Source of the DNA: Sodaliphilus pleomorphus
GTDB taxonomy: Bacteria; Bacteroidota; Bacteroidia; Bacteroidales; Muribaculaceae
Assembly: GCF_009676955.1 (NCBI RefSeq)
Contig: NZ_CP045696.1
Location: 310,001-374,000 of the forward strand
Length of the DNA stretch: 64,000 nt
Direction: 5' to 3'
The notes under the pieces are model-generated. The model ran no database searches, was not told where the DNA came from, and saw only the letters and a list, made by a program, of their open reading frames with translations. Positions 38,344-46,727 of this stretch are shown in pieces (within the stretch, counting starts at the first letter, position 1; each line of letters begins with the position of its first letter). Position numbers and translations under genes: made by a program.

Positions 38344-40010
38344 AACCACTTGGACTAACAATGTGCACAATGTTGCTGGCACTGTCGTGGGCATCAACAG
38401 CACTTGCCATTCCTGCTCAGCGCCTTTGGCGCACTCACAAGCAGAGCGATGGCAAGGAGATAACCTATATGCTGTGCGGTGATGAGCACTGCCACTATTA
38501 CATGTCGGCCGACAGTTTTGTACTAAAGCGAAATCCCACAAATGGCGACTTTGAGTATTTGCAACGCAATCAGCAACGAGTGAGGCCGGCAGAAATGAGG
38601 AATGCAAAGCCAATACAGCAGTCCATTCAGAACCGGACTCGCAAAACTGCCTACACTGGAAAGAAAAAAGGACTCTTCATCCTCGTTGAATTCGACGACA
38701 TCAAGTTTTCCAGGGCCGACATCAAAGCTGTATACGACAGCATCTGTAACATGAAAGGCTATCATACAAGACCGTTTGTGGGCTCTGTCCACGACTACTT
38801 CCTCGAGCAGAGCGACGGCAAGTTTGACTTGACCTTCGATGTCGTAGGACCAGTGACAATGTCGAAAAGCGAGAGCTATTATGGTTCAAATTCAAGTTGG
38901 GGCATTGACGTAAATATCTCTGAAATGGTGCTCGAGACATTGAACCTGGTCAAGGACTCGGTCGATTTCTCTCAATACGATTGGAATGGCGACAGCATAG
39001 TCGATCAGGTGTTCCTACTCTATGCCGGCTATGGAGAGGCGCAATATGGACCAGAGTGGACTATATGGCCATGCGAAGGAAAGTTGTCTAATTTTGCAGG
39101 CATGACGTCGCTGCCTCAATATAACGGAATGACCATCAACACCTTTGCTTGCTCTTGCGAGCTACACTCAAACAAAGGGAGCCAACTCGATGGCATAGGT
39201 ACAATCTGCCACGAGTTCAGCCACTGCATGGGATTTCCAGATTTCTACAACACATCTGACATGACAGACTTCTGCATGGATGCATTTGAGCTTATGGACC
39301 AAGGGGCCTACAATGGCAGTTCCTACTGTCCGGCTGCCTATACAGGATATGAGCGATGGATGTGTGGATGGCGAGAACCTGTGGAGTTGAAAGACACTTG
39401 CACGATTGCCGGTTGGCAGCCACTCGTGAGTGGCGGCGAAACGTACATACTATATAATGAAGCCAATCGCAATGAGTATTACTTCATTGACAATCGCGAA
39501 CGTGTGGGGTTCGACAACGGGCTCTACAGCACCGGTCTTGTGGCTGTACACGTGGACTACGATGCCGACGCATGGAGCAACAACACAGTGAATGCCGACA
39601 AGAAACACAAGCGGATGACGCTTCTTCCTGCCGACGGGCTCTATGATTGGAAAACTGCCGACACCGACGCTTGGCCCTACACCTACATGAACGGACAACG
39701 CACTCTCGACTCGCTGACTGACAACAGCAGGCCGTATCCCACACTGTTCAATAAGAACTACGACGGGTCGCATCTGCTCCATAAACCTATCTACAAGATA
39801 AGGAAGAACGAGGATATGACCATGGACTTTGTTTTCGGCCATAATCCAGTCTCTGCCGGCATCAGGGAAACACCGTCGGCGGCAGCAGAGCGTAGAGATG
39901 ACTATATCTACGATCTGGAGGGACGACGTATTCTTTTGGACAAGGATCAGTTGCGGCGCGGGATCTATATTGTAAATGGCAAAAAAATCATTATTAATGG
40001 TCATGAATAA
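38340..40010 (+). CDS. M6 family secreted metallopeptidase (second copy)
   Basis: 556-residue paralogue of the preceding gene. Signal peptide MKPLGLTMCTMLLALSWASTALA; LCGDEHCHYYMSADSF; SVHDYFLEQSDGKFDLTFDVVGPV; DWNGDSIVDQVFLLYAGYGEA; zinc motif HEFSHCMGFPD (near 290) with ELMDQGAYN. The tail YDLEGRRILLDKDQLRRG then IYIVNGKK is a classic sorting-type C-terminus. Shared order and motifs show a tandem duplication with considerable divergence. Overlaps both neighbours, indicating one transcript with coupled translation. Confidence 0.93.
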   Translation: MKPLGLTMCTMLLALSWASTALAIPAQRLWRTHKQSDGKEITYMLCGDEHCHYYMSADSFVLKRNPTNGDFEYLQRNQQRVRPAEMRNAKPIQQSIQNRTRKTAYTGKKKGLFILVEFDDIKFSRADIKAVYDSICNMKGYHTRPFVGSVHDYFLEQSDGKFDLTFDVVGPVTMSKSESYYGSNSSWGIDVNISEMVLETLNLVKDSVDFSQYDWNGDSIVDQVFLLYAGYGEAQYGPEWTIWPCEGKLSNFAGMTSLPQYNGMTINTFACSCELHSNKGSQLDGIGTICHEFSHCMGFPDFYNTSDMTDFCMDAFELMDQGAYNGSSYCPAAYTGYERWMCGWREPVELKDTCTIAGWQPLVSGGETYILYNEANRNEYYFIDNRERVGFDNGLYSTGLVAVHVDYDADAWSNNTVNADKKHKRMTLLPADGLYDWKTADTDAWPYTYMNGQRTLDSLTDNSRPYPTLFNKNYDGSHLLHKPIYKIRKNEDMTMDFVFGHNPVSAGIRETPSAAAERRDDYIYDLEGRRILLDKDQLRRGIYIVNGKKIIINGHE

Positions 40011-41058
40011 CATGAACAAGCTTATTATTTTATTACTTTCGGCCCTGTTCACCCTGCCCTTGATTGCTCAAAACAGCGGCAGCTTCAAGCGCCGTGTGCT
40101 TATTGAAGAGGGCACGGGCACAAGATGTCCCAATTGTCCACGCGGATTTGTCGGCATCAAAGAGTTGAAAGAGGCCTATGGCGACCGTGCAGTTTTCATC
40201 GCAGTGCACCAGTACGACAACCGTGACCCTATGTATCTGCGTCACAGCAACTATCCTGACTGCAATTTCGCCGGTTTCCCCGACTGTATATTCAACCGAG
40301 ATGGCTACCACTACGATCCTCTGTACGGATGGGAAATAGGCAATGGCAAGATAGTCGATGCGGCATCAAGCTACTTCCAAAGTACAACGTCTGATGTTGA
40401 TATCCAAGCCGACGCCTCGTGGAATGCCGACAGCACTGCCGTTGTGGGTAATGCCACGATAGAATCAAAAACAAAGGGTGAAACCTACGAAGTGCAGATG
40501 GTGCTTGTAGCCGACAGCCTCACAGGCAGCGAGACCGATTGGTACCAGTCAAATATCTATTACAATAGAGATGCACAAAACTACCCTGCAGGCATGGCCG
40601 ACTTCTGTGAAGGCGGCAAGTATGGCCAGGGCGGCTTTAAATGGGTATACGACGATGTGGCCATAGCGAGCTCTTACAGCATGGGGCGCACGCAGATACC
40701 ACGCATCGAAAACCTGGCTTCCAACACAAAGGCAACTGTAAACTACACGCTTGCCCTACCCGTTGTAGGAGCAAAATACAGTACAGCTGCCCAAGATTTG
40801 CTTCCTGCTGCAATTAGGAAAGACAAAGTGTCGATGGTAGCAATAGTTACCGACAGTCGTGGCAAAGTGCTCAACTGTGTGAAGGTGGCTATATCGGGTG
40901 CAAATACTAATGACGTCACAACGGTAAAAACAAATCGCATGGTTGACGACAATGTGTATTCGCTCGATGGCCGAAAGTTTCCTGCCAGCTCTCTGGAAAA
41001 TTCTTCTCTGCCTCGCGGCATATACATCGTCAACGGGAAGAAAACCGTTAAACCGTGA
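40003..41058 (+). CDS. Omp28-like exported thioredoxin-fold protein
   Basis: 351 residues from ATG 40003 (a second ATG at 40012 is equally possible). Signal peptide MNKLIILLLSALFTLPLIAQ. The mature N-terminus RRVLIEEGTGTRCPNCPRGFVGIKEL carries a CPNC thiol motif in a thioredoxin-like context, followed by AVHQYDNRDPM and FAGFPDCIFNRDG (cis-Pro region), as in Omp28-related proteins. The C-terminus (YSLDGRKFPAS, then GIYIVNGKKTVKP) is a sorting-type tail. It overlaps the preceding peptidase gene by 8 bases. A thiol-redox role for the cysteine-containing peptidases is a guess. Confidence 0.85.
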   Translation: MNNMNKLIILLLSALFTLPLIAQNSGSFKRRVLIEEGTGTRCPNCPRGFVGIKELKEAYGDRAVFIAVHQYDNRDPMYLRHSNYPDCNFAGFPDCIFNRDGYHYDPLYGWEIGNGKIVDAASSYFQSTTSDVDIQADASWNADSTAVVGNATIESKTKGETYEVQMVLVADSLTGSETDWYQSNIYYNRDAQNYPAGMADFCEGGKYGQGGFKWVYDDVAIASSYSMGRTQIPRIENLASNTKATVNYTLALPVVGAKYSTAAQDLLPAAIRKDKVSMVAIVTDSRGKVLNCVKVAISGANTNDVTTVKTNRMVDDNVYSLDGRKFPASSLENSSLPRGIYIVNGKKTVKP

Positions 41059-41210
41059 TGCGCCGCACGTCTAAACGTGTGCCTATCTGATGTAGCCCCC
41101 CTCCATCGACAGCAGTGATGGATTCTTGAAGACGTCCAGAAGATGAACGACGGTGCAGTTTCAAGCCCTGGCATTCCTCCATGTGGCATCAAGCACACTG
41201 CCCTGCCCGC

Positions 41211-41516
41211 TCACAGCTGGCACGACACCCCCTCGCCCATGTGCTCGTCGAGCACATGGGCCCATTGCGGGTGACGCTCACACCAGGCGTAGGCATAGGA
41301 GCACACTGGCCACACCTTGAGCCCGTGGCTGGCTGCATGCTGCACAGCAGCCTCCACCAGCGTGGCGCCCACGCCCATGCCTCGCTTCAAGGCCAGCGTG
41401 TGCTCGATGCGCATCACCTGCCCCTGCAGGGTGAAGTCGAGACGGCCGGCCTCCTCGCCGCCGTCGCGGGCCCATACAACCCCGCGATTGTCCTCAATGG
41501 TAATCTCTGTATCCAT
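41211..41516 (-). CDS. YjdJ-like GNAT family N-acetyltransferase
   Basis: 101-residue minimal GNAT protein. Features: GRLDFTLQGQVMRIEHTLALKRGMGVGATLVEAAVQHA (acetyl-CoA loop RGMGVG) and the family-specific LKVWPVCSYAYAWCERHPQW. Substrate unknown. Codon use is like the GC-rich core genome, and it marks the edge between the secreted-protein operon and the defence island. Confidence 0.9.
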   Translation of the reverse strand: MDTEITIEDNRGVVWARDGGEEAGRLDFTLQGQVMRIEHTLALKRGMGVGATLVEAAVQHAASHGLKVWPVCSYAYAWCERHPQWAHVLDEHMGEGVSCQL

Positions 41517-41591
41517 AAACCATGAAATAAAATTATTATATGTGCAAAGCTACAAAAAATTCTTCGTTCGCCACATCACACACACATGCTT

Positions 41592-42923
41592 TCATCTTGA
41601 GAAGTCGATGAGCTGAGCCAAATGCGACTCAATGCGGGCAATCATGCTACGGTCGATAGGGATGCCTACCAAGTACACCGAGGCACTGGCGCGCGTGACG
41701 CTGCTGTAGAGTTTCATGCAGTGAACTGTGAAAGTAGAATAAGGATAGATGAGCGCAGCACGCTTTTCTATCATTGGGTTAAAAGAACAATAGGCCAGCA
41801 CCTGATGCAAGTCGTGGCGAAAAGCATCCTTAAGAGCCTCACCACTATCGTACCAGTTGTAGAGGTGGCTTTTGTATTTGGCATCTATCACCCACTGCAC
41901 GTCACCCTTCTGCAAAACCACATCGGGTTCAAGACAGGCAAGCCCCCACTGCGGGCGTTGCCTCATGCTCACGTCGTAGTGCGGATTGCTCACGGCGACA
42001 CCCCCCTTTCGAGTAACCACATCACGCAAAACATATTGCACATATCGCTCAAAAAATTGGGCATAGTCCATGCGCCATGCCATTTTTTCTTGAGTCTTAT
42101 TGTTGAGAATATAATTGCCCAGCTGCTTGAGCTTTTTGATGGGAAGAGGGTCGCGGGCTTCTACAGGCAATATACTGGTTTTCACAAGCTCGGAATTGCG
42201 CAAAGTGATGAGCAAGGAGTGAATCCTGCCGGCATATATCATGCGCGTGCTCAGCGGCACCTGGGTTGATTGCAGCTCATGCAAGGCCAGTGCGAGCACA
42301 TAGTTGAGCTTTCTCCACTCAATATGGTCGGTAGTGAGAACATTACACTTGTTTTTATACACCAGTTTCTGCAAGGGGTCGGACGCTGTTCTAAGAGCAT
42401 ATTCAGTCCAAAGGGTTGCCGAAGAGGGATGATGTTGAGTTTTAACCACATTGGCAAACTTGTGCCAATGTTGCCGACGTGCTTCCAGGTAGAGGTCGAC
42501 ATACTTGCAGCATTCAACATAGATCGGTGCATTGACAGGAGTGTCATTGACTAAACGCATAGCATCGTTACACTGCTTGTCAAGCGAATCGCCCAACAAG
42601 GGAATCAAATCATCGATTTTCTCCCCATAACTGCCGCCTACCACGAGATCGCCGGCAGGCTTGCCGCTCATGGGCGAAAACAACGGGATAGCGCCTGCAT
42701 AGTTGCTCGTTGTGAGAGAGACAACAGGCTTGCAATTCCGTGTTTCGACAACGGCGTTGATACCGAGAAACTGGAAATTGGTGCGATTCAAAGCCACAAA
42801 ACGCTGCATCACGCTCTCCATGGAGCGGTCACGCCATTTCCACTGGCGGAACCGGCCAGTGTCCCACACAACAGCAGATCGCGTCGACAGCCGGCCAAAT
42901 GCAATGATTCCAGACCTACTCAT
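41592..42923 (-). CDS. mcrC: McrC-type nuclease subunit of a McrBC restriction system
   Basis: Endonuclease subunit of a modification-dependent (type IV) restriction system. About 443 residues from ATG 42923, which overlaps the mcrB stop by 8 bases (ATGAGTAG). The N-terminal part is McrC-like (VALNRTNFQFLGINAVVETRN); the C-terminal half carries a PD-(D/E)XK core, PDVVLQKGDVQWVIDAKYKS (near 340-360), with LAYCSFNP after it. The frame is open further upstream but within mcrB. Works with McrB GTPase to cut DNA with modified cytosines in relatives; the exact modification is unknown here. Confidence 0.88.
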   Translation of the reverse strand: MSRSGIIAFGRLSTRSAVVWDTGRFRQWKWRDRSMESVMQRFVALNRTNFQFLGINAVVETRNCKPVVSLTTSNYAGAIPLFSPMSGKPAGDLVVGGSYGEKIDDLIPLLGDSLDKQCNDAMRLVNDTPVNAPIYVECCKYVDLYLEARRQHWHKFANVVKTQHHPSSATLWTEYALRTASDPLQKLVYKNKCNVLTTDHIEWRKLNYVLALALHELQSTQVPLSTRMIYAGRIHSLLITLRNSELVKTSILPVEARDPLPIKKLKQLGNYILNNKTQEKMAWRMDYAQFFERYVQYVLRDVVTRKGGVAVSNPHYDVSMRQRPQWGLACLEPDVVLQKGDVQWVIDAKYKSHLYNWYDSGEALKDAFRHDLHQVLAYCSFNPMIEKRAALIYPYSTFTVHCMKLYSSVTRASASVYLVGIPIDRSMIARIESHLAQLIDFSR

Positions 42924-44364
42924 ACAAGAGCCTGCCTGTTTCACGACGGAAAAACTCACTAAAGGCATCTTTGGCCTTAAGCAGGTAGCCAGCCTCAAGA
43001 TACTCCTTCACCAAAGGCATAAGTTCATACACGAGTCTCTCTCTCATGTTGTTCTCGGCGTTTACCTTATCGACCACAAAATAGGACTGACCTGGCTGAA
43101 GAGAGAGTTCGCCGTCGGAGGCATACATCTTGAAAATAGCATCGATGGCATTAAACGTTTTCTCCATAAATTTTTTCCCGCTTTCGGTCTTTATCACATG
43201 GGGATGCAAAGTGAACCAGGCAAAGCGGCGGCGCAGGGCAAAATCGACTACAGCCAAGCTACGATCGGCAGTGTTCATTGTGGCTATGACGTGAAGATTG
43301 GCGGGCATACTGCTCAAGGGCATATCGCCGACAGAAATCTTGACACGCTCATTGCGGTTTCCAGCTTGATACTCAAACAAATAGAAAACGGGACCCAGCA
43401 CATTGGAAAGATTGGCACGGTTTATCTCATCAATAATGAGCAACACACGCTCGCTTGAATTGTCGCGAGCATACTTGATGGCTTTGTACAAGACGCCTGG
43501 CTTAGGGCGGAATTGAGGCCCATTGCAGCCTGCATCGATATTGGGTTCTATACCATAAACAAAATCGGAATAGGTGGTCTCGGCATGGAACTGGGTGAAG
43601 AAGCACTTGTCGTAGCACTTGGCTATTTTCAATGCCGTGTAGGTCTTGCCCGTGCCTGGAGCTCCCTGCAACACCACATAGCAGCGGGTATCGAGCAAAT
43701 GCCTCACTTCGGTTTCCTCGTCGTTGCCGGCAAGTGGTGGGATAAGATTGACAACATCGTCTACAAGTTTCTTCTGCACTTTGGTGCCCCAATCGCGCAT
43801 CTTGGCATACATGGCCAGCCACTGCTTGATGACAGCGACAGCTCCATCGTCGCCAAGGGAATCAAAGTCTACAATGCGCGCTGCCGGAAATACCGTTTTG
43901 TAAGTCTCGGTCACAGTCGAGAGGTCAGGATAATCGGAACGCACCATCTTAAGCAAATCAGAAGAAGTTGACTCTTTATCGAGGAAATCAGTTTTGAAAA
44001 AAGTGAGTCCGTCTTGTGTTTGCAATTTCAAAAACATTCGTCTCACCCCTGGTTGCGAGGCGCAGTCGTAGTCACTTTGAAAACCGTTTGACCCAATGCA
44101 CAGCGACACAAGGCAAACATGCATTGAAGTCTCTGAGCCAGGGCAAACCGCGAATGAGAAATCAGAATACGGACCCGAGAAGTCCTGGTCGGAACGAAGA
44201 AGTCCAAAGAATGCACCTCCGCTTGAAAAAGCATCCTTGCCCAGGTTCTTACGCACTACTGTGTTGCCTTTCTCATCAATAATGTCGTGGCCGTCGTTCT
44301 TCTGAGTCATGCCAAAATCGCGTGCCATGCTCAGGACTATGTCATATAATTGCTTAGCGTCCAT
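42916..44364 (-). CDS. mcrB: McrB-type GTPase subunit of a McrBC restriction system
   Basis: 482 residues from ATG 44364 (the frame is open further upstream inside the regulator gene). An N-terminal region of about 200 residues, probably the DNA-recognition part, precedes the AAA+ GTPase domain: Walker A QGAPGTGKTYTA (near 231), Walker B LLIIDEINRANLSNVLG (near 306), and the McrB signature MNTADRS (near 362) followed by FALRRRFAW. It forms the hexameric translocating ring that activates McrC. The N-terminus (SGGAFFGLLRSDQDFSGPYSD) does not look like the E. coli methylcytosine-binding domain, so target specificity may differ. Confidence 0.92.
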   Translation of the reverse strand: MDAKQLYDIVLSMARDFGMTQKNDGHDIIDEKGNTVVRKNLGKDAFSSGGAFFGLLRSDQDFSGPYSDFSFAVCPGSETSMHVCLVSLCIGSNGFQSDYDCASQPGVRRMFLKLQTQDGLTFFKTDFLDKESTSSDLLKMVRSDYPDLSTVTETYKTVFPAARIVDFDSLGDDGAVAVIKQWLAMYAKMRDWGTKVQKKLVDDVVNLIPPLAGNDEETEVRHLLDTRCYVVLQGAPGTGKTYTALKIAKCYDKCFFTQFHAETTYSDFVYGIEPNIDAGCNGPQFRPKPGVLYKAIKYARDNSSERVLLIIDEINRANLSNVLGPVFYLFEYQAGNRNERVKISVGDMPLSSMPANLHVIATMNTADRSLAVVDFALRRRFAWFTLHPHVIKTESGKKFMEKTFNAIDAIFKMYASDGELSLQPGQSYFVVDKVNAENNMRERLVYELMPLVKEYLEAGYLLKAKDAFSEFFRRETGRLLYE

Positions 44365-44369
44365 TCCGA

Positions 44370-44861
44370 TCAAAACTTTAGGTTGTGGACAACAATCGGA
44401 GCTTTTGGGCCCATATAGTCGATGGCACGCAGTGTATTGTTCTCGAGCCACTCAAGAGCTTCATCTTCGCTCATGTGCTGCGTGTCGACAAGGCAATTCA
44501 TCATTTGGTCGTAGTCATAGACCACACGCCCATCGTTGCTCACCCCCACAACAGCAGTTGCAAACTCGTCGCCCTCTAAAACAACGGCATCGCCATGGTC
44601 ATTGTCGGAAAGCCACGATTTCAACAGCTCATTATCAAGCAATGTACAACGTTCGGCTTCGGCCATGAGATCACGCACGGGGATTTGGAAAAAATGGGCC
44701 AGACGCTCGAGGATGTCGAGCGACACATTACGCTTGCCATTCTCTACATCGCTCATGTAACGACGGTCGATGTGGGCTGCAAGGGCTACAGCCTCTTGAG
44801 AGAGCCCCTGCCTGTTGCGCAACCGTCGCAGGGCATTGCCCAGTTTCTCTTGGATTGTCAT
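44370..44861 (-). CDS. XRE-family regulator linked to mcrBC
   Basis: 163 residues. Residues 1-68 are an XRE helix-turn-helix (LGNALRRLRNRQGLSQEAVALAAHIDRRYMSDVENGKRN, then LERLAHFFQIPVRDLM), resembling controller proteins of restriction systems. The C-terminal 90 residues (GDEFATAVVGVSNDGRVVYDYDQMMNCLVDTQHMSEDEALEWLENNTLRA in part) are a separate acidic domain often fused to such regulators. It ends 5 bases before mcrB, so the three genes form an operon that it probably controls. Confidence 0.85.
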   Translation of the reverse strand: MTIQEKLGNALRRLRNRQGLSQEAVALAAHIDRRYMSDVENGKRNVSLDILERLAHFFQIPVRDLMAEAERCTLLDNELLKSWLSDNDHGDAVVLEGDEFATAVVGVSNDGRVVYDYDQMMNCLVDTQHMSEDEALEWLENNTLRAIDYMGPKAPIVVHNLKF

Positions 44862-44887
44862 CGCTTAAACGTGTAATCAGTAATGTG

Positions 44888-44932
44888 CGAAATTAAAAAC
44901 GATGAGACAATTGTACAACGGTCTATTGTGCA
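44888..44932 (-). promoter_or_regulatory. Promoter and candidate operator of the XRE-mcrBC operon
   Basis: Minus-strand TTG (44918-44916), a 20-base spacer and TAATTTCG (44895-44888), one base from the consensus. Direct repeats ATTGTACA (44910-44917) and ATTGTGCA (44925-44932) on the plus strand overlap the -33 element, 15 bases apart, and may be sites for the XRE protein. Confidence 0.5.
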
Positions 44933-45019
44933 CATGGGTGGGGCCGACGTGGCCGTTGCGAGAAGATGGACACGGCAGAAAATCGAGGCAAGTATATCTC
45001 GAGGAAATTACTAAACAGA

Positions 45020-46353
45020 ATCGAGTAGGAGGTAAACACTAATCATAGGGTGTTTATCTCCTATTTTCGTGTTTACCGACCTCTCACACCACCGTACGTG
45101 CCGTTCGGCATACGGCGGTTCTTAACGCGGGTGCTTTTTCTCGTAATATTCCGTAAGCGTGGGATAGTCCGCGCCTTTCAAGTTCTCGGTCGAGTTCCGT
45201 CAGCATTATGTTGCTCAGTATGGGACTGAGCGGTCCGCCCTGTGGCACGCCCTCCGTTGTGTCCTCATACTTGTGTCCGACCATTACTCCTGCGTTGAGA
45301 TACTTGTGTATCAGTGATATGACCCTGCCATCTTTGATGGTTTCGCCAAGTAGCTGTATCAATTTGCTATGGCTGACCGTGTCAAAGAACTTTTCGAGGT
45401 CAAGGTCTACGCAGTATTTATATCCGCTGTTGATGATTTCCTGCGCCTTTCGCAGTGCTTGGTGCGCGCTCCGTCTCGGTCGGAAGCCGTAGCTTGTCTC
45501 CGAGAACTTCGGTCCGTACACCAGACTCAGAACCTGGGATATGGATTGCTGGATTACGCGGTCAACCACGGTGGGTATGCCGAGCTGGCGCCTCTTGCCT
45601 CCTTCTTTGGGTATCTCTACCCTCCTTACGGGATTGGGGCGGTAGCTTCCGCCGAGCAGACTTTCAGTTATTTCTTCCTTGTGTTCCCGCAGATATGGCA
45701 GCAGTTGCTCTACTTCCATTCTGTCGATTCCACCGCTCCCCTTGTTAGCCTTGACTTGTTTATATGCTCTGTTAAGGTTGTCGGGAGTGAGGATGTACTC
45801 CAACATCCTGTCTGACGATAGTTGCACTTCTACGAGTTCGTCTCCAACTATCCCAATCAAAGTAGGCGCTCCCTCATACCTTTCGCTTTCCGAGCTATTC
45901 TTCCGAGGGCAGCTTTCTGTTGTTTTCGGCTTTTCTCCTTTCATCGGGTAAATAAAGTTTTGCTCGTGTGGTTAAGTTTTGCCCTTCGTCTCCGCCCACG
46001 AGCTTTAAGGCGTTGACTACTATGGCATCTGCTGACTTCTGTGGGTTCGTTGTTACTGCTTGCCTTGCGGCTCGCCCCACAGACATCCCCGATTAAGAAC
46101 ATAATCTTTCAGTCTTATACTCCCTTGATTTACTCGCGTCAGTCCGGATAGCTATCGGGCTTTGGTTTGTTTTGCAACCTTACCCCTGACTTTGAGCCTT
46201 GTATCAAGTTTCTGTGCGTGGAGCCAGACTTTTGTCCTTAGCTTCCTTCCGATTCTCCTCGCGGTCGACACCGTTGCTTCGGACTATGCGCTTCCCGCTA
46301 TCGGGGCACGCTCGGGACTTGCACCCATTAGATTATGCCCATGTCGGGCGAAC
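45020..46353 (-). mobile_element. Degenerate group II intron (class C-like), copy 2, with the maturase end deleted
   Basis: About 1334 bases. The 5' region (down to about 46035) and the 3' region (domains V and VI, 45020-45187) are nearly identical to those of the copy at 4666-5639. The 5' end follows the T-tract of the hairpin at 46360-46390. Inside, the start of the RT gene is retained but everything from after RT domain 5 (before the YADD) to the last few codons is deleted. The deletion joint lies in GAGAACTTGAAA, a string that occurs at both ends of the missing part. Confidence 0.85.
45084..45944 (-). pseudogene. Group II intron reverse transcriptase, N-terminal fragment
   Basis: 286 codons. 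The first 256 or so encode an RT start: MLEYILTPDNLNRAYKQVKANKGSGGIDRM, RRVEIPKEGGKRRQLGIPTVVDRVIQQ, FSETSYGFRPRRSAHQALR, CVDLDLEKFFDTVSHSKL (first catalytic Asp) and GVPQGGPLSPILSNIMLTELDRELERRG. After this the frame jumps to the 3' end of the intron ORF in the wrong frame (LSHAYGILREKAPALR) and stops inside domain V. The YADD motif, the rest of the palm, thumb and X domains are missing. Style of the N-terminus matches bacterial class C intron RTs. Confidence 0.88.
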
Positions 46354-46390
46354 AAAAAAGGTCAATCAGTCGAATGTTGACTGATTGACC
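46354..46390 (-). terminator. Terminator-like hairpin used as intron insertion site
   Basis: GGTCAATCAGTC (46360-46371) and its exact complement (46379-46390) form a 12-bp stem with a 7-base loop, followed on the minus strand by six T residues and then the intron 5' end. No minus-strand gene lies to its right, so it is an orphan terminator or a bare hairpin. Confidence 0.7.
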
Positions 46391-46727
46391 AATTAAATAG
46401 TGTCCAAGATGAGGACGTAGTGTTGATATTTGCTGATATTTGATGTTATCTAATGAGGCTAATATATCTGATTTTTAACATTTTGTACGCTTAATATTTT
46501 CATACAATATCGTCAAATCATCTTAAATATCAGCTATCGGTGCAATTTCGGTGCAGGAAATTTGTGTCCTATATATGGACAGAACTTTATTTATAATAAT
46601 TGTTTTTCTGTATTTTGTATGTGTTTATTAGCATTTATTGCCAACAATATAAATATTAAAAACTTCGCTAATTGAGATTCTTTGATTATCATTGTGGCAG
46701 ATTTCAACTCTTAAACACATTATTACA
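46391..46727. other. AT-rich region upstream of the integrase; candidate attachment and arm sites
   Basis: No gene. It contains inverted copies of GCTGATATTT (46432-46441 and 46525-46534) and a direct repeat TCGGTGCA (46537-46544 and 46548-46555, 11 bases apart), the kind of repeats that flank integrase genes as binding sites. The left end of the integrated element probably lies here. Confidence 0.45.

Noticed and set aside
45208..45815. Plus-strand open frames over the second intron
   Set aside because: Antisense to a recognisable RT; no domain and no ribosome-binding signal.
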